Assembly (NCBI GenBank): GCA_024236015.1 | Contig: JACKLK010000002.1 | Location: forward strand, 186,001-250,000 | Reading direction: 5' to 3' | DNA length: 64,000 nucleotides | From: Rhodoferax sp. | Lineage (GTDB): Bacteria > Pseudomonadota > Gammaproteobacteria > Burkholderiales > Burkholderiaceae_C | In this document: piece after piece, positions 18,638 to 26,996 of the stretch | Layout: each line of letters begins with the position of its first letter | Numbering within the stretch: position 1 is the stretch's first letter | Position numbers and translations under genes: made by a program | The notes under the pieces: model-generated | What the model saw: only the letters and a program-made list of their open reading frames with translations | Databases searched by the model: none | What the model was told of the DNA's origin: nothing

Positions 18638-18825
18638 CCCTCCTTTTCGGCCTCATCCGCGCCACCGGCGCGCACCCATTCATCCACCTCGGACACCTGG
18701 AACTTCCACAGCCGCCCCACGCGGTGCGCGGGCAGGCCCTTGCGGTCGATCCAGCGGTAGATGGAATCGCGTGTCACGCCCAAGTGTTCGGCGATCTGCT
18801 CAACGGATACCCAAGGCTCAGTCAC
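18604..18825 (-). CDS. Excisionase-type helix-turn-helix protein with IS-altered C-terminus
   Basis: Read from the GTG at 18825 it has 73 residues: (V/M)TEPWVSVEQIAEHLG, then DSIYRWIDRKGLPAHRVGR, then SEVDEWVRAGG. This is the winged HTH of the excisionase/MerR-like family, often found beside restriction-modification genes. The last residues VRIFVFEDH come from the IS. Without the IS the protein would end EKEGDKDGR, its stop overlapping the helicase start by 11 bases. It was therefore the first gene of the defence operon. It is probably a transcription regulator of the operon, or an excisionase for the island. The core fold is intact. Confidence 0.8.
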   Translation of the reverse strand: MTEPWVSVEQIAEHLGVTRDSIYRWIDRKGLPAHRVGRLWKFQVSEVDEWVRAGGADEAEKEGDVRIFVFEDH

Positions 18826-18869
18826 GGCTGCTCCAGCGCCAATGAGGTGGCGGCACAAAGTCGTATTAA

Positions 18870-18897
18870 ATCGTACAAACGCAATCTAGCATGTAAA
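18870..18897 (-). promoter_or_regulatory. Probable sigma-70 promoter of the HTH/defence operon
   Basis: On the minus strand, TTTACA (18892-18897) and TACGAT (18870-18875) are 16 bases apart. They lie about 45 bases upstream of the GTG at 18825. The -10 region also holds two TCGTA copies ten bases apart on the plus strand (18861-18875), a possible binding site for the HTH protein. Confidence 0.45.
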
Positions 18898-19267
18898 TGT
18901 AGAGTTGGCCTGGAGTGCTTGGCTTCGGCCCCGAACAGCTTGCTGTCCGTGACAGGCACGCACTTTCGCCAATGCCCAAGCGGCATTTCGTGCCCTCGCA
19001 GCACGATGCCCCGGATTGAGCGTGCCGCGCCAACCCCATGTGCAGACCTGCTTTCCTCGCGGCGAAGTGCTGCGCCCTTTTATCTCGCCTTCCGCGCTCG
19101 GCGCGCGGCTGGCACGACATGGCTCACCGTCTGGACGCTGGACGGCTGCGCCGAATGCCGTTCGGCATGCAGCGCGAATGCACGCGCCGATGCGCGGCCA
19201 TGACGCGATGACAGACGGTGACGATGCCAGCGGCAGTGCTCACGGCTGGCACTGCGTTGAACGGCTG

Positions 19268-19311
19268 CCGCCCCTGTTTTGCGCACGCTGGCGTGCGCAA
19301 AACAGGGGCGG
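19268..19311. repeat. Perfect 21-bp inverted repeat with 2-base loop
   Basis: Arms 19268-19288 and 19291-19311 match without error. The left arm starts CCGCCCCTGTTTTGCGCACG and the centre is TG. No T-tract follows on either side. It can form a cruciform or a very stable hairpin and sits between the HTH and integrase genes. Confidence 0.9.
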
Positions 19312-19348
19312 AACTCTGGCCGTCCGAATGCAGGAAGACCGGGCCATC

Positions 19349-20560
19349 TCACGCAGCCGTGGCGCTTTCCTGTGCGGCTGGCTGCCTGCCCATGACGACA
19401 GTCTTGCGGCGGTTGGCGACCAGTTCCGCCGCCTTGCGCACCGGATCATCTTCGGTATGGACGTAGCGCATGAACATCGCCACGGTCTTGTGCGCCGTCA
19501 GCGCCATGCCGACCTTCACCGGAATCCCCGAATTGGCAATGTCCGTGGTCGAGCGATGGCGGATGCCGTGCGTGCCGACGTGCGCAGCCCCTGCGGCCTT
19601 GAGGGCGCGGCACCAGCCGCCGTAATACTCGCCTTCGGTGATGGCCTTGGCCGGATCATTGGGCGACGGCAGTACATGAGGACAATCGTCCCGGCGCGGT
19701 GCCGTGGACAGCAGCCGGTACGCTTCCTCGCTCATGGGCTTGGACATGCCGCCGGTCTTGCTGTCGGGCCAGACGACACGGCGGTTTTCCAGATCGACCC
19801 ATTGCCATTGCAGCGAGATGATTTCCGAGCGACGGCCCGCGAACTCGAATTGCAGCCGAATCGCCAGCGGGATGGTGTAGTGCTCCAGCCCTTCGGCCTC
19901 GATGCGCGCCAGATAGCGGAACAACTTGCCCATGTCTTCGTCGCTGATGAGGTGGGTGGCCTTGCCGTTGGGGAACGTGGGAACGTGGCGGCACGGGTTG
20001 GTGCCGTCCGGGCGGTGGCCCCACACCTCGGCCAGGTTGAACATGCGGCGCATGACGCTGAACGTGCGGTTCGCGTCGGCGGGCTTGTGGGCCATCTTCT
20101 TCATCGCTGCGGCCACGTCGGAACGCTTCACGTCCTGTACCTTCATGCGTCCCAGCAGCGGGACGATGTTGCGGTCGATGACGCTCTGATAGCCTTCCTG
20201 CGTGCTGGGCTTGTTGCGCTGTCTGGAGTAGTCCTCCATGAACTTGCCGCACAGTTCCTTGACCGTGGAGGCGGAGCGGGCGGCAGACTTGGCCGCGCTG
20301 GGATCGCCGCCCCGGCGTACCTCGGCCATCCATTCCTGCGCCAGCGCGCGGGCCTGTTCAACGGTGAGTTCGCCGTACAGACCCAGGGCCGGTTTGCGGC
20401 GCTCCCCGGCATTGGTGCGGTACTGGAGCATGAACACCTTGCGGCCTGCCGGTGTAATCTTGCACATGAAACCCGGCACGACGGTATCGCGCAACTCGAC
20501 GGCCTGCGCCTGGGGTTGCGCCGCATCAACGGCGGTCTTGGTGAGCTTGAGCTTTGCCAT
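19349..20560 (-). CDS. Tyrosine-type site-specific integrase (DUF4102/P4 family)
   Basis: A 403-residue protein. The N-terminal arm-binding domain is typical of the P4/DUF4102 group (LTKTAVDAA, ELRDTVVPGF, LGLYGELTVEQAR). The catalytic residues are visible: Arg in AGRRSEIISLQW (about 241), His and Arg in HGIRHRSTT (about 333), and Tyr in FMRYVHTEDD (about 365). The ATG at 20560 has GAGGAG six bases upstream. A frame to 20611 adds nothing plausible. It integrates and excises the island. In this family the attachment site is usually on the start side of the gene, here 20561-20738. Confidence 0.93.
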   Translation of the reverse strand: MAKLKLTKTAVDAAQPQAQAVELRDTVVPGFMCKITPAGRKVFMLQYRTNAGERRKPALGLYGELTVEQARALAQEWMAEVRRGGDPSAAKSAARSASTVKELCGKFMEDYSRQRNKPSTQEGYQSVIDRNIVPLLGRMKVQDVKRSDVAAAMKKMAHKPADANRTFSVMRRMFNLAEVWGHRPDGTNPCRHVPTFPNGKATHLISDEDMGKLFRYLARIEAEGLEHYTIPLAIRLQFEFAGRRSEIISLQWQWVDLENRRVVWPDSKTGGMSKPMSEEAYRLLSTAPRRDDCPHVLPSPNDPAKAITEGEYYGGWCRALKAAGAAHVGTHGIRHRSTTDIANSGIPVKVGMALTAHKTVAMFMRYVHTEDDPVRKAAELVANRRKTVVMGRQPAAQESATAA

Positions 20561-20738
20561 GATGACTCCTCGGAAAGACCCGTTTTCCAGGAGCCTCATA
20601 GGGGCCAGCAAAGAGGAAGGCGGGTCAGGTTGCGGAATGCCCCGGCATAGACTGAACCCGCCGAAGTGATTGATAAACCTGCTGTATCTGGCTTCGGCGC
20701 AGTCCAGCGGATTGCCGGGCTGGAGTCATGGTGAAATG

Positions 20739-20770
20739 AAAAAAGGGCCACCGAACGGTGGCCTTTTTTT
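20739..20770. terminator. Bidirectional intrinsic terminator
   Basis: Stem GGCCACCG / CGGTGGCC (20746-20753 and 20756-20763) with an AA loop, six A bases before it and seven T bases after. It serves the minus-strand membrane-protein pair ending at 20825. Before the island arrived it could also have ended pckG transcription. Confidence 0.85.
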
Positions 20771-20824
20771 CGTGTGGACAGCGGCTCCGTATGCCTGCGG
20801 ATGCCAGCCGGCGCCCTGCGGGGG

Positions 20825-21400
20825 TCAGCCCGGCAGGTATTGCAGGTGGCTTGGCAGGCCCGGCAGCGGAGCGGTCCGGAAACCGCGCGCGGGTGATGGC
20901 CTGCCGGGCGCCGTGGCCGGTGCGCGTGCCGGCTTAGCCGTGACGGCCGGTGCCGGGACGGCGCTTGCCGTCTCGCCGGTCGCCATGTCGCCGTCCTGTG
21001 CCAGCAGTGCCTGGCCACGGTCGACGGCGGCGAGCAGGTCCGTCATCATGCGCGGATCGCTCAGGGCCAGTTCGCGCAGCTGGGCATCGGCACGCGCGCT
21101 GGCACGTTGGCGGGCGCGATGCTCCAGGTAGTTGGCCAGGCGGGTCATCAGCTGGATCCGCCGGTCCGCACACAGGCCGAAGGTCAGGGCCGCGACCAGC
21201 CACAGGCCGATCCAGCCCAGGATCAGCCGACCCTGGTCGAAATCGATGACGACGGCATTCGACGCCTCGGCCGCGGCCGGCCCGGCGAACAGGGCCAGCA
21301 CCACCGAGACCACGGTCAGGCGAGCCATCGGATGCGATGCCGGACGGTCGAGGGCGGCGGGCAACGCCATGTGCGTGGACGCACGAGTCATGGTGTTCAT
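20825..21400 (-). CDS. Hypothetical membrane protein
   Basis: A 191-residue protein. It has a hydrophobic N-terminal segment (LTVVSVVLALFAGPAAA, signal or anchor) and a second membrane segment (LILGWIGLWLVAALTFGL). A charged helical region follows with LALSDPRMMTDLLAAVDRGQ, then a Pro/Ala-rich tail. The ATG at 21400 overlaps the stop of the upstream gene as ATGA. It shares the DPR-x-M-x-x-L pattern and gene length with that neighbour, so the two may be distant paralogues. Function unknown. Confidence 0.7.
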   Translation of the reverse strand: MNTMTRASTHMALPAALDRPASHPMARLTVVSVVLALFAGPAAAEASNAVVIDFDQGRLILGWIGLWLVAALTFGLCADRRIQLMTRLANYLEHRARQRASARADAQLRELALSDPRMMTDLLAAVDRGQALLAQDGDMATGETASAVPAPAVTAKPARAPATAPGRPSPARGFRTAPLPGLPSHLQYLPG

Positions 21401-21900
21401 CCCAGGTGGGTCCGCGACGCGGCACGGGCACGCTGGCCGGCGAACTGCCAATGCGGCACCGGTTGGCCCTTTTCCTCGGCGTCCCGCTGGGCGCGCAACA
21501 ATGCGTTGTCGAGCTCGGCCATCAGGCGCGGGTCCGCCACGGCGGCCGACCAGGTGCGCTCGTCGGCGGCACGCATGCGGGCGGCCTGGCGACGGGCCTG
21601 CATCCGCGTCTGCCACTGCTGCGGCCAGGCGCGGATGGCGTCGGAGAAGATCGCCAGCAGGCTGAATACGATCACCCACATGGCGATCCAGGCGACCAGC
21701 AAATGACCATCGGTCCAGGCGCTGACGACCTGTTCGGCCACGACGATCACGGCGGCCAGACCGCCGGCGATCAAGGCGCTGGCCATGCCGGCCGGCTTGC
21801 GCAGCTGGCCCAGCGCCGTCTGCGCCCGCTCCAGGACGCCGGCGAAGCGGATGGCGCCTCCATGGACGCGTGGGAATTCGGGTTGAACGAAACTGGTCAT
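21397..21900 (-). CDS. Hypothetical membrane protein, partner of the downstream gene
   Basis: A 167-residue protein with two membrane segments (about residues 39-60 and 68-88, ALIAGGLAAVIVVAEQVV and LLVAWIAMWVIVFSLLA). A cytosolic Arg/Ala-rich helix follows with VADPRLMAELDNALLRAQRD. It is translationally coupled by ATGA to the next gene. Its start faces the LysR gene across 124 bases, so LysR control is likely. Function unknown. Confidence 0.7.
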   Translation of the reverse strand: MTSFVQPEFPRVHGGAIRFAGVLERAQTALGQLRKPAGMASALIAGGLAAVIVVAEQVVSAWTDGHLLVAWIAMWVIVFSLLAIFSDAIRAWPQQWQTRMQARRQAARMRAADERTWSAAVADPRLMAELDNALLRAQRDAEEKGQPVPHWQFAGQRARAASRTHLG

Positions 21901-21955
21901 GATGATTTACCTTCCTTGTTGCGCCACCCATGCAGCGCATACCGGGATATTAGGG

Positions 21956-21997
21956 TTAACACTAGTGCGATTCAACTTTATATTTGTGATACAAGTT
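21956..21997 (+). promoter_or_regulatory. LysR-gene promoter with candidate LysR box
   Basis: TTAACA (21956-21961) and TATATT (21979-21984) are 17 bases apart, a near-consensus sigma-70 pair on the plus strand. AACTT (21974-21978) and AAGTT (21993-21997) form an inverted repeat across the -10 and start region. Binding there would repress the lysR gene. The same intergenic region must hold the promoter of the divergent membrane-protein pair. Confidence 0.55.
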
Positions 21998-22024
21998 ATT
22001 CATGGTGATGATGAGTAGTTGCTG

Positions 22025-22999
22025 ATGCCCCAGACAAGCGATCTCAATTTCCGGACGCTGGACCTCAATCTGTTGCGGGTCTTCGACGCCGTCATGGAGG
22101 AGCGCAGCCTGACGCGGGCCGCGCGCAGCCTGTCGTTGACGCAACCGGCAGTCAGCAATGCGCTGAGCCGCCTGCGGCTGGCACTGGGCGACGAACTGGT
22201 GCGGCGCAGCGGGCAAGGTGTTGCGCCGACGCCACGGGCCCTGGGCTTGTGGCCCGCGGTGCGCGATGCCCTGCGGCAGCTGCAGCAATCGCTGGCGCCC
22301 GATGGCTTCGTGCCGGCAGATGCGGACAACGAATTCGTGCTGGCCATGGCCGACGCGACCGCGGCCGAACTAGTGCCGAAACTGGTCGCCCTGATCGAAA
22401 CCGAGGCGCCGAAAGCGTCGTTGCGTGTCGTGCCCCTGGCCACGCGCGATCCGCGCAAGCTGCTGGATGAGGAGGCGATCGACCTGGCCATCGGCCATTT
22501 CCCGGCCGTGTTGTCCGACCTGGGCGCCCGGGCCCAGGTCGGCAAGGCGGTGTCCTACCTGCACCAGCGCGTGTATGCGACCGAATATGTCTGTGTCATG
22601 CGCGCCGGTCATCCGCTGGCCAGCGGTCCGCTGACCCTGAACCGATTCTGCGCCGCGCGCCACATGCTGGTGAGTTTCGGCGGCAGGCCTTTCGGTTTCA
22701 TCGACGAGGCGCTGCAGTCGCGTGGCCGCACCCGGCGCATCGTGCTGACGGTGAACCAGTTCTTCACGGCGGCGCGGGTGGCGGCGCAGTGCGATCTGCT
22801 GACCGTGTTGCCCCGCCATTTCCTGGAACTGGCCGACGAACCGCAGCGGCTGGTCGCGCGTGCATTGCCGCTGGAGGTGCCGGCCGTGCATGTGGATGCG
22901 TTGTGGCACAACCGGCAGGACACCAGCAGCGCACACCGCTGGTTGCGCGACGCGGTCATGCGTGCCGTGCCGGCGCGCATCCTCGCGATGGCGCCATGA
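22025..22999 (+). CDS. LysR-family transcriptional regulator
   Basis: A 324-residue protein. The N-terminal winged HTH is clear (DLNLLRVFDAVMEERSLTRA, then LSLTQPAVSNALSRLRLALG), followed by a periplasmic-binding-like effector domain of about 220 residues. The ATG at 22025 (MPQTSDLN) is preferred to the TTG at 22019. The stop overlaps the phosphoesterase start as ATGA. The divergent two-gene membrane operon is the most likely target. The effector is unknown. Confidence 0.92.
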   Translation: MPQTSDLNFRTLDLNLLRVFDAVMEERSLTRAARSLSLTQPAVSNALSRLRLALGDELVRRSGQGVAPTPRALGLWPAVRDALRQLQQSLAPDGFVPADADNEFVLAMADATAAELVPKLVALIETEAPKASLRVVPLATRDPRKLLDEEAIDLAIGHFPAVLSDLGARAQVGKAVSYLHQRVYATEYVCVMRAGHPLASGPLTLNRFCAARHMLVSFGGRPFGFIDEALQSRGRTRRIVLTVNQFFTAARVAAQCDLLTVLPRHFLELADEPQRLVARALPLEVPAVHVDALWHNRQDTSSAHRWLRDAVMRAVPARILAMAP

Positions 23000-23835
23000 A
23001 GATCCAGTTGCTGTCCGACCTGCACCTGGAGGCCCATCCCCATTTCGTGCCGCAGCCGGCCCCCGGCGCCGACCTGCTCGTGCTCGCCGGCGACATCGGC
23101 TCCTACCAGAGCGGTTCCCTGCTGGCCGACACGGACTTCGGCCTGGCGCGCTTCTCGCCGTTGCAGGGCTGGCCGACGCCGGTGCTGTTCCTGCCCGGCA
23201 ACCACGAATACGACGGGCTGGACTTCGACGCCACGCATGCCCGGCTGCGCGACACCTGCGAGCGGCTGGGCCTGGTGTGGCTGGAGCGCGAGGTGGTCCC
23301 GATCGACGGCGTGCGATTCGTCGGAACCACCTTGTGGACCGACTTCGATGCCTTGTCGCCCGGGCCGGACGATCCGGGCGCGACGCTGGCGCAGCAGCTG
23401 CGCGCACGCGACAAGGCGTTCCGGGCCGCCAACTACTATCTGCGCAAGAACAGCAGCCTGCGCCGGACCATGCCGATGCTGGCCCCGGAGGTGCGCGAGC
23501 TGGGCTTGTCGTGCCAGCAGTGGCTGCGTGCGGCACTGGCCCAGCCGCATCCGGGCCCGACCGTGGTCGTGACGCATTTTGCGCCGAGCCTGCGCAGCGC
23601 GGACCCGCGGTATGGGCTGACGCCGGGTACCGCGGGTTTCTGCAACGCGCTCGACGAGCTGCTCCATCGGGCCGACCTGTGGCTGCACGGTCATCTGCAC
23701 GCACCCAGCGACTATGTGCACAACGGTTGCCGCGTCGTGGCCAATCCGCTGGGATATGCGCGCAAGAACGAACAGGCCGCATTCCAGAGCGCCGCCTGCA
23801 TCATGCTCGATACTCGGGCTCGCACCGGCGCTTGA
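22996..23835 (+). CDS. Calcineurin-like metallophosphoesterase
   Basis: A 279-residue protein. The metal-binding motifs are in order: SDLHLEAH, LAGDIGS, GNHEYD, THFAPS and HGHLHAP. These are the five blocks of the calcineurin-like phosphoesterase superfamily and bind two metal ions. The start ATG overlaps the stop of the LysR gene, so the two are cotranscribed. Cytoplasmic; substrate unknown (phosphoester). Confidence 0.9.
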   Translation: MKIQLLSDLHLEAHPHFVPQPAPGADLLVLAGDIGSYQSGSLLADTDFGLARFSPLQGWPTPVLFLPGNHEYDGLDFDATHARLRDTCERLGLVWLEREVVPIDGVRFVGTTLWTDFDALSPGPDDPGATLAQQLRARDKAFRAANYYLRKNSSLRRTMPMLAPEVRELGLSCQQWLRAALAQPHPGPTVVVTHFAPSLRSADPRYGLTPGTAGFCNALDELLHRADLWLHGHLHAPSDYVHNGCRVVANPLGYARKNEQAAFQSAACIMLDTRARTGA

Positions 23836-23872
23836 TGTTCGTCAAGGTCGAACCGCCGGCGCAGCATAGACT
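23832..23872 (+). promoter_or_regulatory. FNR/ANR-type promoter of the universal stress gene
   Basis: TTGATGTTCGTCAA (23832-23845) matches the FNR consensus TTGAT-N4-ATCAA with one mismatch. A -10 element TAGACT lies at 23867-23872. The expected start near 23879 puts the site at about -40.5, the exact class II activator position. Confidence 0.6.
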
Positions 23873-23899
23873 GGAGCCATCAATGAGAGGAGTACGCAC

Positions 23900-24322
23900 A
23901 TGAAGATCCTGCTTGCTGTCGACGGCAGCGCCTATACCAAGAAGATGCTCGCGTACCTCGTGACGCACAAGGAAACCTTTGGCGGAGACAACAGCTTCAC
24001 GCTGTTCACCGTCCAGCCGGCCATACCGCCGCGTGCGCGCGCCGCGCTGGGCAAGGACGTGATCGACCAGTATCAGCTCGACGAAGCCGAACGGGTGCTG
24101 TCACCGGTCACCAAGTTCCTGATCCGCCATGACATCGACGCCAAGACCGCGTGGAAGGTCGGTCATGCGGCCGAACAGATCGCCAAGTTCGCCGATGCCG
24201 GCAAGTTCGACCTGCTGGTGATGGGTTCGCACGGCCATGGCGCCTTGGGCAACCTCGTGATGGGCTCGGTTGCCACCAAGGTGCTTGCACATTGCAGCGT
24301 GCCGGTGCTGCTGGTGCGCTGA
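23900..24322 (+). CDS. Universal stress protein, UspA family
   Basis: A 140-residue single-domain protein. It begins MKILLAVDGSAYTKKML and ends with the ATP-binding signature GSHGHGALGNLVMGS. Cytoplasmic; this group binds ATP and is induced by growth arrest or oxygen limitation. The FNR-type site upstream fits low-oxygen induction. The start ATG has GAGAGGAG upstream. It is monocistronic. Confidence 0.93.
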   Translation: MKILLAVDGSAYTKKMLAYLVTHKETFGGDNSFTLFTVQPAIPPRARAALGKDVIDQYQLDEAERVLSPVTKFLIRHDIDAKTAWKVGHAAEQIAKFADAGKFDLLVMGSHGHGALGNLVMGSVATKVLAHCSVPVLLVR

Positions 24323-24348
24323 TGCCGGCCCGGGCCGGCGCCCGGGTG

Positions 24349-25005
24349 TCAGTGCACGGCGCGTGCCGGGGTTTCGTCCGGCGCCTGTGACCGGGCGTTG
24401 AGCCCGTCGAAGCAGGTGCTCATCACCAGTTCGATGATCTCGTCGTCCTGGTATTGGCCGCCCATCTTCAGGAACTCCAGCACCGGGTCGCAGGCCCTTG
24501 CATACAGCGTGTACAACACGGCGATCGCCGGCAGGCGGTTGCTGATGCTGCCGTCGGCCTGCGCCGCCTCGATCCATGCGCCGAGGCGGTCGCTGACCTC
24601 GATCAGGCCGTCCATGTATTCCCGGTTTGCCATCAGCGCCGATCGCAGCGAGGAATTCTGGCTCGGCAACGACGGCATGTCGCCGGCGAGCTTGAGCTGC
24701 ATCGTCCAGCGCGTGACCGCCCGCAGGTTCTCCAGTGGCGGGTCGTCATCGGACAGGCCGGCGCAATACGCCTGCGCCTGGCGCATGACCCGCACCATGG
24801 CCGCGGCGGCCAGGTCCTCCTTGCTGGGGAAGTGCTTGTACAGGCTGGCCTTGGCAATACCGACGCGGGCGGCGACCTCGTCGACCGTCATCGCATCGAA
24901 GCCTTTTTCCGCCAGCAGGCGGTTGACCGCCTGGATGATGGCGTCTTCGCGAACCTTGAGCATTTGTGCCTTGAACGACACGCGGGGGGCGACACTGGTA
25001 TGCAT
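24349..25005 (-). CDS. TetR-family transcriptional regulator
   Basis: A 218-residue protein. The N-terminal HTH is typical (IIQAVNRLLAEKGFDAMTVD, then VAARVGIAKASLYKHFPSKEDL, residues about 22-67). A helical ligand domain follows. It lies convergent with the stress gene and about 95 bases from dadA on the same strand. The likely target is its own promoter; the ligand is unknown. Confidence 0.9.
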   Translation of the reverse strand: MHTSVAPRVSFKAQMLKVREDAIIQAVNRLLAEKGFDAMTVDEVAARVGIAKASLYKHFPSKEDLAAAAMVRVMRQAQAYCAGLSDDDPPLENLRAVTRWTMQLKLAGDMPSLPSQNSSLRSALMANREYMDGLIEVSDRLGAWIEAAQADGSISNRLPAIAVLYTLYARACDPVLEFLKMGGQYQDDEIIELVMSTCFDGLNARSQAPDETPARAVH

Positions 25006-25100
25006 GCGGCGATTTTAGCCGCCTCGGTTCAAGAACTGGACGCAACTGTCAATAGCAGACTCGTCGGTAATGTTTCGGCAGCGCCGGCCGCCGCCATGGC

Positions 25101-26381
25101 TCAGGCCATGTGCCGGCGCGGCGCGCCCTGGCGGTACCGGGCGGCCGTCAGCCCGTCCATGTCGATCTCGGGCGCACGACCCGATACCAGGTCGGCCATC
25201 ACGCGGCCGGTGCCGGCGGCCATGGTCCAGCCCAGGGTCCCGTGGCCGGTGGCCAGGTAGAGGTTGGGGTAGATCGAGTCGCCGACCACCGGTGTCCCGT
25301 CCGGCGTCATCGGACGCAGGCCGGACCAGAACTGGCCCTTGGCGACGTCGCCGGCACCCGGGAACAGGTCGGTCAGCACATGGTTCAGGGTGCCGCGCCG
25401 CGCCTCGCGCAGCGTGTTGCTGTAGCCGGCCAGCTCGGCCGTTCCACCCACCCGGATCCGGTCGCCCAGGCGGGTCACCGCCACCTTGTGGGTTTCGTCC
25501 ATGATGGTCGACTCCGGTGCCCGGCTGGCGTCCTCGATCGGCACGGTGATCGAATAACCCTTGACCGGGTATACCGGGATGCGAATGCCCACCGGACGCA
25601 GCAACAACGGCGAATGGCTGCCCAGCGCGACCAGATAACAGTCCGCCTGCTGGAGCTTGCGGTCGGTCATGATGCCGGTGATGCGGCTGCCATCGCTGTG
25701 GATGGCCTGGATGTTCACGCCGAAACGGAACTTCGCGCCCAGGCGCTGCGCCAGCTCGGCCAGGCGCTGGGTGAACTTGAAGCAGTCGCCCGTCTCGTCG
25801 CCGGGCAGGCGCAGCGCCCCGACGAATTTCTCCTGCACGTGGGCCAGCGCCGGTTCGACGCCGATGTAGCCGGCGCGATCGAGCAGTTCATAGGCCACGC
25901 CATATTGCTGGAGGATCTCGATGTCCTTGCCGGTGCCGTCGAGTTGCTGCTGCGTGCGGAACAGCTGCAGCGTGCCCTGGCTGCGTTCGTCGTACTGGAT
26001 GCCGGTGTCGGCGCGCAGTTCGCGCAGGCAGTCGCGGCTGTATTCGGCCAGCCGCACCATGCGCGCCTTGTTCAACGCGTACCGGGCCTCGGTGCAGTTG
26101 CGCAGCATCGAGGCGCCCCAGCGCCACATCGCCGGATCCAGCATCGGCCAGATGACGAGCGGGCTGTGGTGCATCAGCATCCACTTGACGGCCTTGAGCG
26201 GCACCCCCGGACCGGCCCAGGGCGCCGAATACCCGGGCGAGACCTCGCCGGCGTTCGCGAAACTGGTCTCCATCGCCGGCGCGCTCTGGCGTTCGAGCAC
26301 CGTGACCTGGTGGCCGGCCTTGGCCAGGTAATAGGCGCACGTGGTGCCGATCACGCCGCTGCCCAGAATCGTGACTTTCAT
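25101..26381 (-). CDS. dadA: D-amino acid dehydrogenase small subunit
   Basis: A 426-residue flavoprotein. It oxidatively deaminates D-amino acids, mainly D-alanine, and passes electrons to the respiratory chain at the inner membrane. The FAD-binding start [20 protein letters not shown] is clear, as is the C-terminal FAD block [20 protein letters not shown]. The ATG at 26381 is used because the Rossmann fold begins there; a longer frame upstream is not plausible. The alanine racemase gene is 18 kb away, not beside it. Confidence 0.93.
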   Translation of the reverse strand: MKVTILGSGVIGTTCAYYLAKAGHQVTVLERQSAPAMETSFANAGEVSPGYSAPWAGPGVPLKAVKWMLMHHSPLVIWPMLDPAMWRWGASMLRNCTEARYALNKARMVRLAEYSRDCLRELRADTGIQYDERSQGTLQLFRTQQQLDGTGKDIEILQQYGVAYELLDRAGYIGVEPALAHVQEKFVGALRLPGDETGDCFKFTQRLAELAQRLGAKFRFGVNIQAIHSDGSRITGIMTDRKLQQADCYLVALGSHSPLLLRPVGIRIPVYPVKGYSITVPIEDASRAPESTIMDETHKVAVTRLGDRIRVGGTAELAGYSNTLREARRGTLNHVLTDLFPGAGDVAKGQFWSGLRPMTPDGTPVVGDSIYPNLYLATGHGTLGWTMAAGTGRVMADLVSGRAPEIDMDGLTAARYRQGAPRRHMA

Positions 26382-26567
26382 GGCGCTCCTGTCGTGTGAG
26401 TCCGCCTGCCGTGGCCCAACGCCGCTGGCACGGGCGTCGGTCCATTGTGACCGCGAAACGGGGGCGCCCGCACCGGCGCGCGCCGCGGCACGGCGCAAGG
26501 GCTTGCCCGGTGTCGGGTCAAGAGCCTTGGGTTACCATCTTCGTCCCCCCTGACCAATGGATTTTTC

Positions 26568-26990
26568 ATGGCTGCATTGAGCCCGTTTCATCTCGCGTTT
26601 CCCGTGGCATCGCTGTCCGATGCACGCCGCTTCTATGGCGAACTGCTGGGTTGTCCCGAAGGGCGATCGAGCGACGCGTGGGTGGATTTCGACTTCTTCG
26701 GGCACCAGATCGTGGCCCACCTGGCGCCGGACGAGGCCGGCCTCAATGCGACCAGCGCGGTCGACGGGCACAACGTGCCGGTGCGGCATTTCGGCGTCGT
26801 GCTCGACATGCCGGTGTGGAGCGAACTGGCCGACAAGCTGCGCGCCGCGGGTACGCAGTTCGTGATCGAACCCTATGTTCGCTTCAAGGGCGAGGTCGGT
26901 GAGCAGGCGACCATGTTCTTCCATGACCCCAGCGGCAATGCGCTGGAGTTCAAGGCTTTCGCCGATCGTTCCCAACTGTTTGCGAAGTAG
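26568..26990 (+). CDS. VOC-family (glyoxalase/dioxygenase fold) protein
   Basis: A 140-residue protein with the paired beta-alpha-beta-beta-beta units of the vicinal oxygen chelate fold: [20 protein letters not shown] near the start, and [15 protein letters not shown] near the end. His, Glu and other metal ligands are plausible. The enzyme reaction is unknown; similar proteins are often called glyoxalase/bleomycin-resistance family. The next gene starts six bases after its stop, so they share a transcript. Confidence 0.85.
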   Translation: MAALSPFHLAFPVASLSDARRFYGELLGCPEGRSSDAWVDFDFFGHQIVAHLAPDEAGLNATSAVDGHNVPVRHFGVVLDMPVWSELADKLRAAGTQFVIEPYVRFKGEVGEQATMFFHDPSGNALEFKAFADRSQLFAK

Positions 26991-26996
26991 ACCGCC

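Larger units (their letters stand above)
18826..19348. other. Non-coding stretch between the HTH gene and the integrase
   Basis: About 520 bases. The left part is AT-rich and holds a promoter-like pair for the HTH gene. The right part holds a perfect 21-bp palindrome. No reading frame here looks real: a minus-strand frame at 18866-19120 (84 codons) lacks a start signal and any domain. Confidence 0.55.

Noticed and set aside
18866..19120. 84-codon minus-strand frame
   Set aside because: No start signal, domain or convincing conservation; likely remnant or chance.
20561..20738. tRNA gene as integration site
   Set aside because: No cloverleaf, TTCGA loop or CCA end was found on either strand.
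6742..20744. ATGAAAAA at both island sides as attachment repeat
   Set aside because: Only eight bases of a low-complexity run; too short and A-rich to claim.
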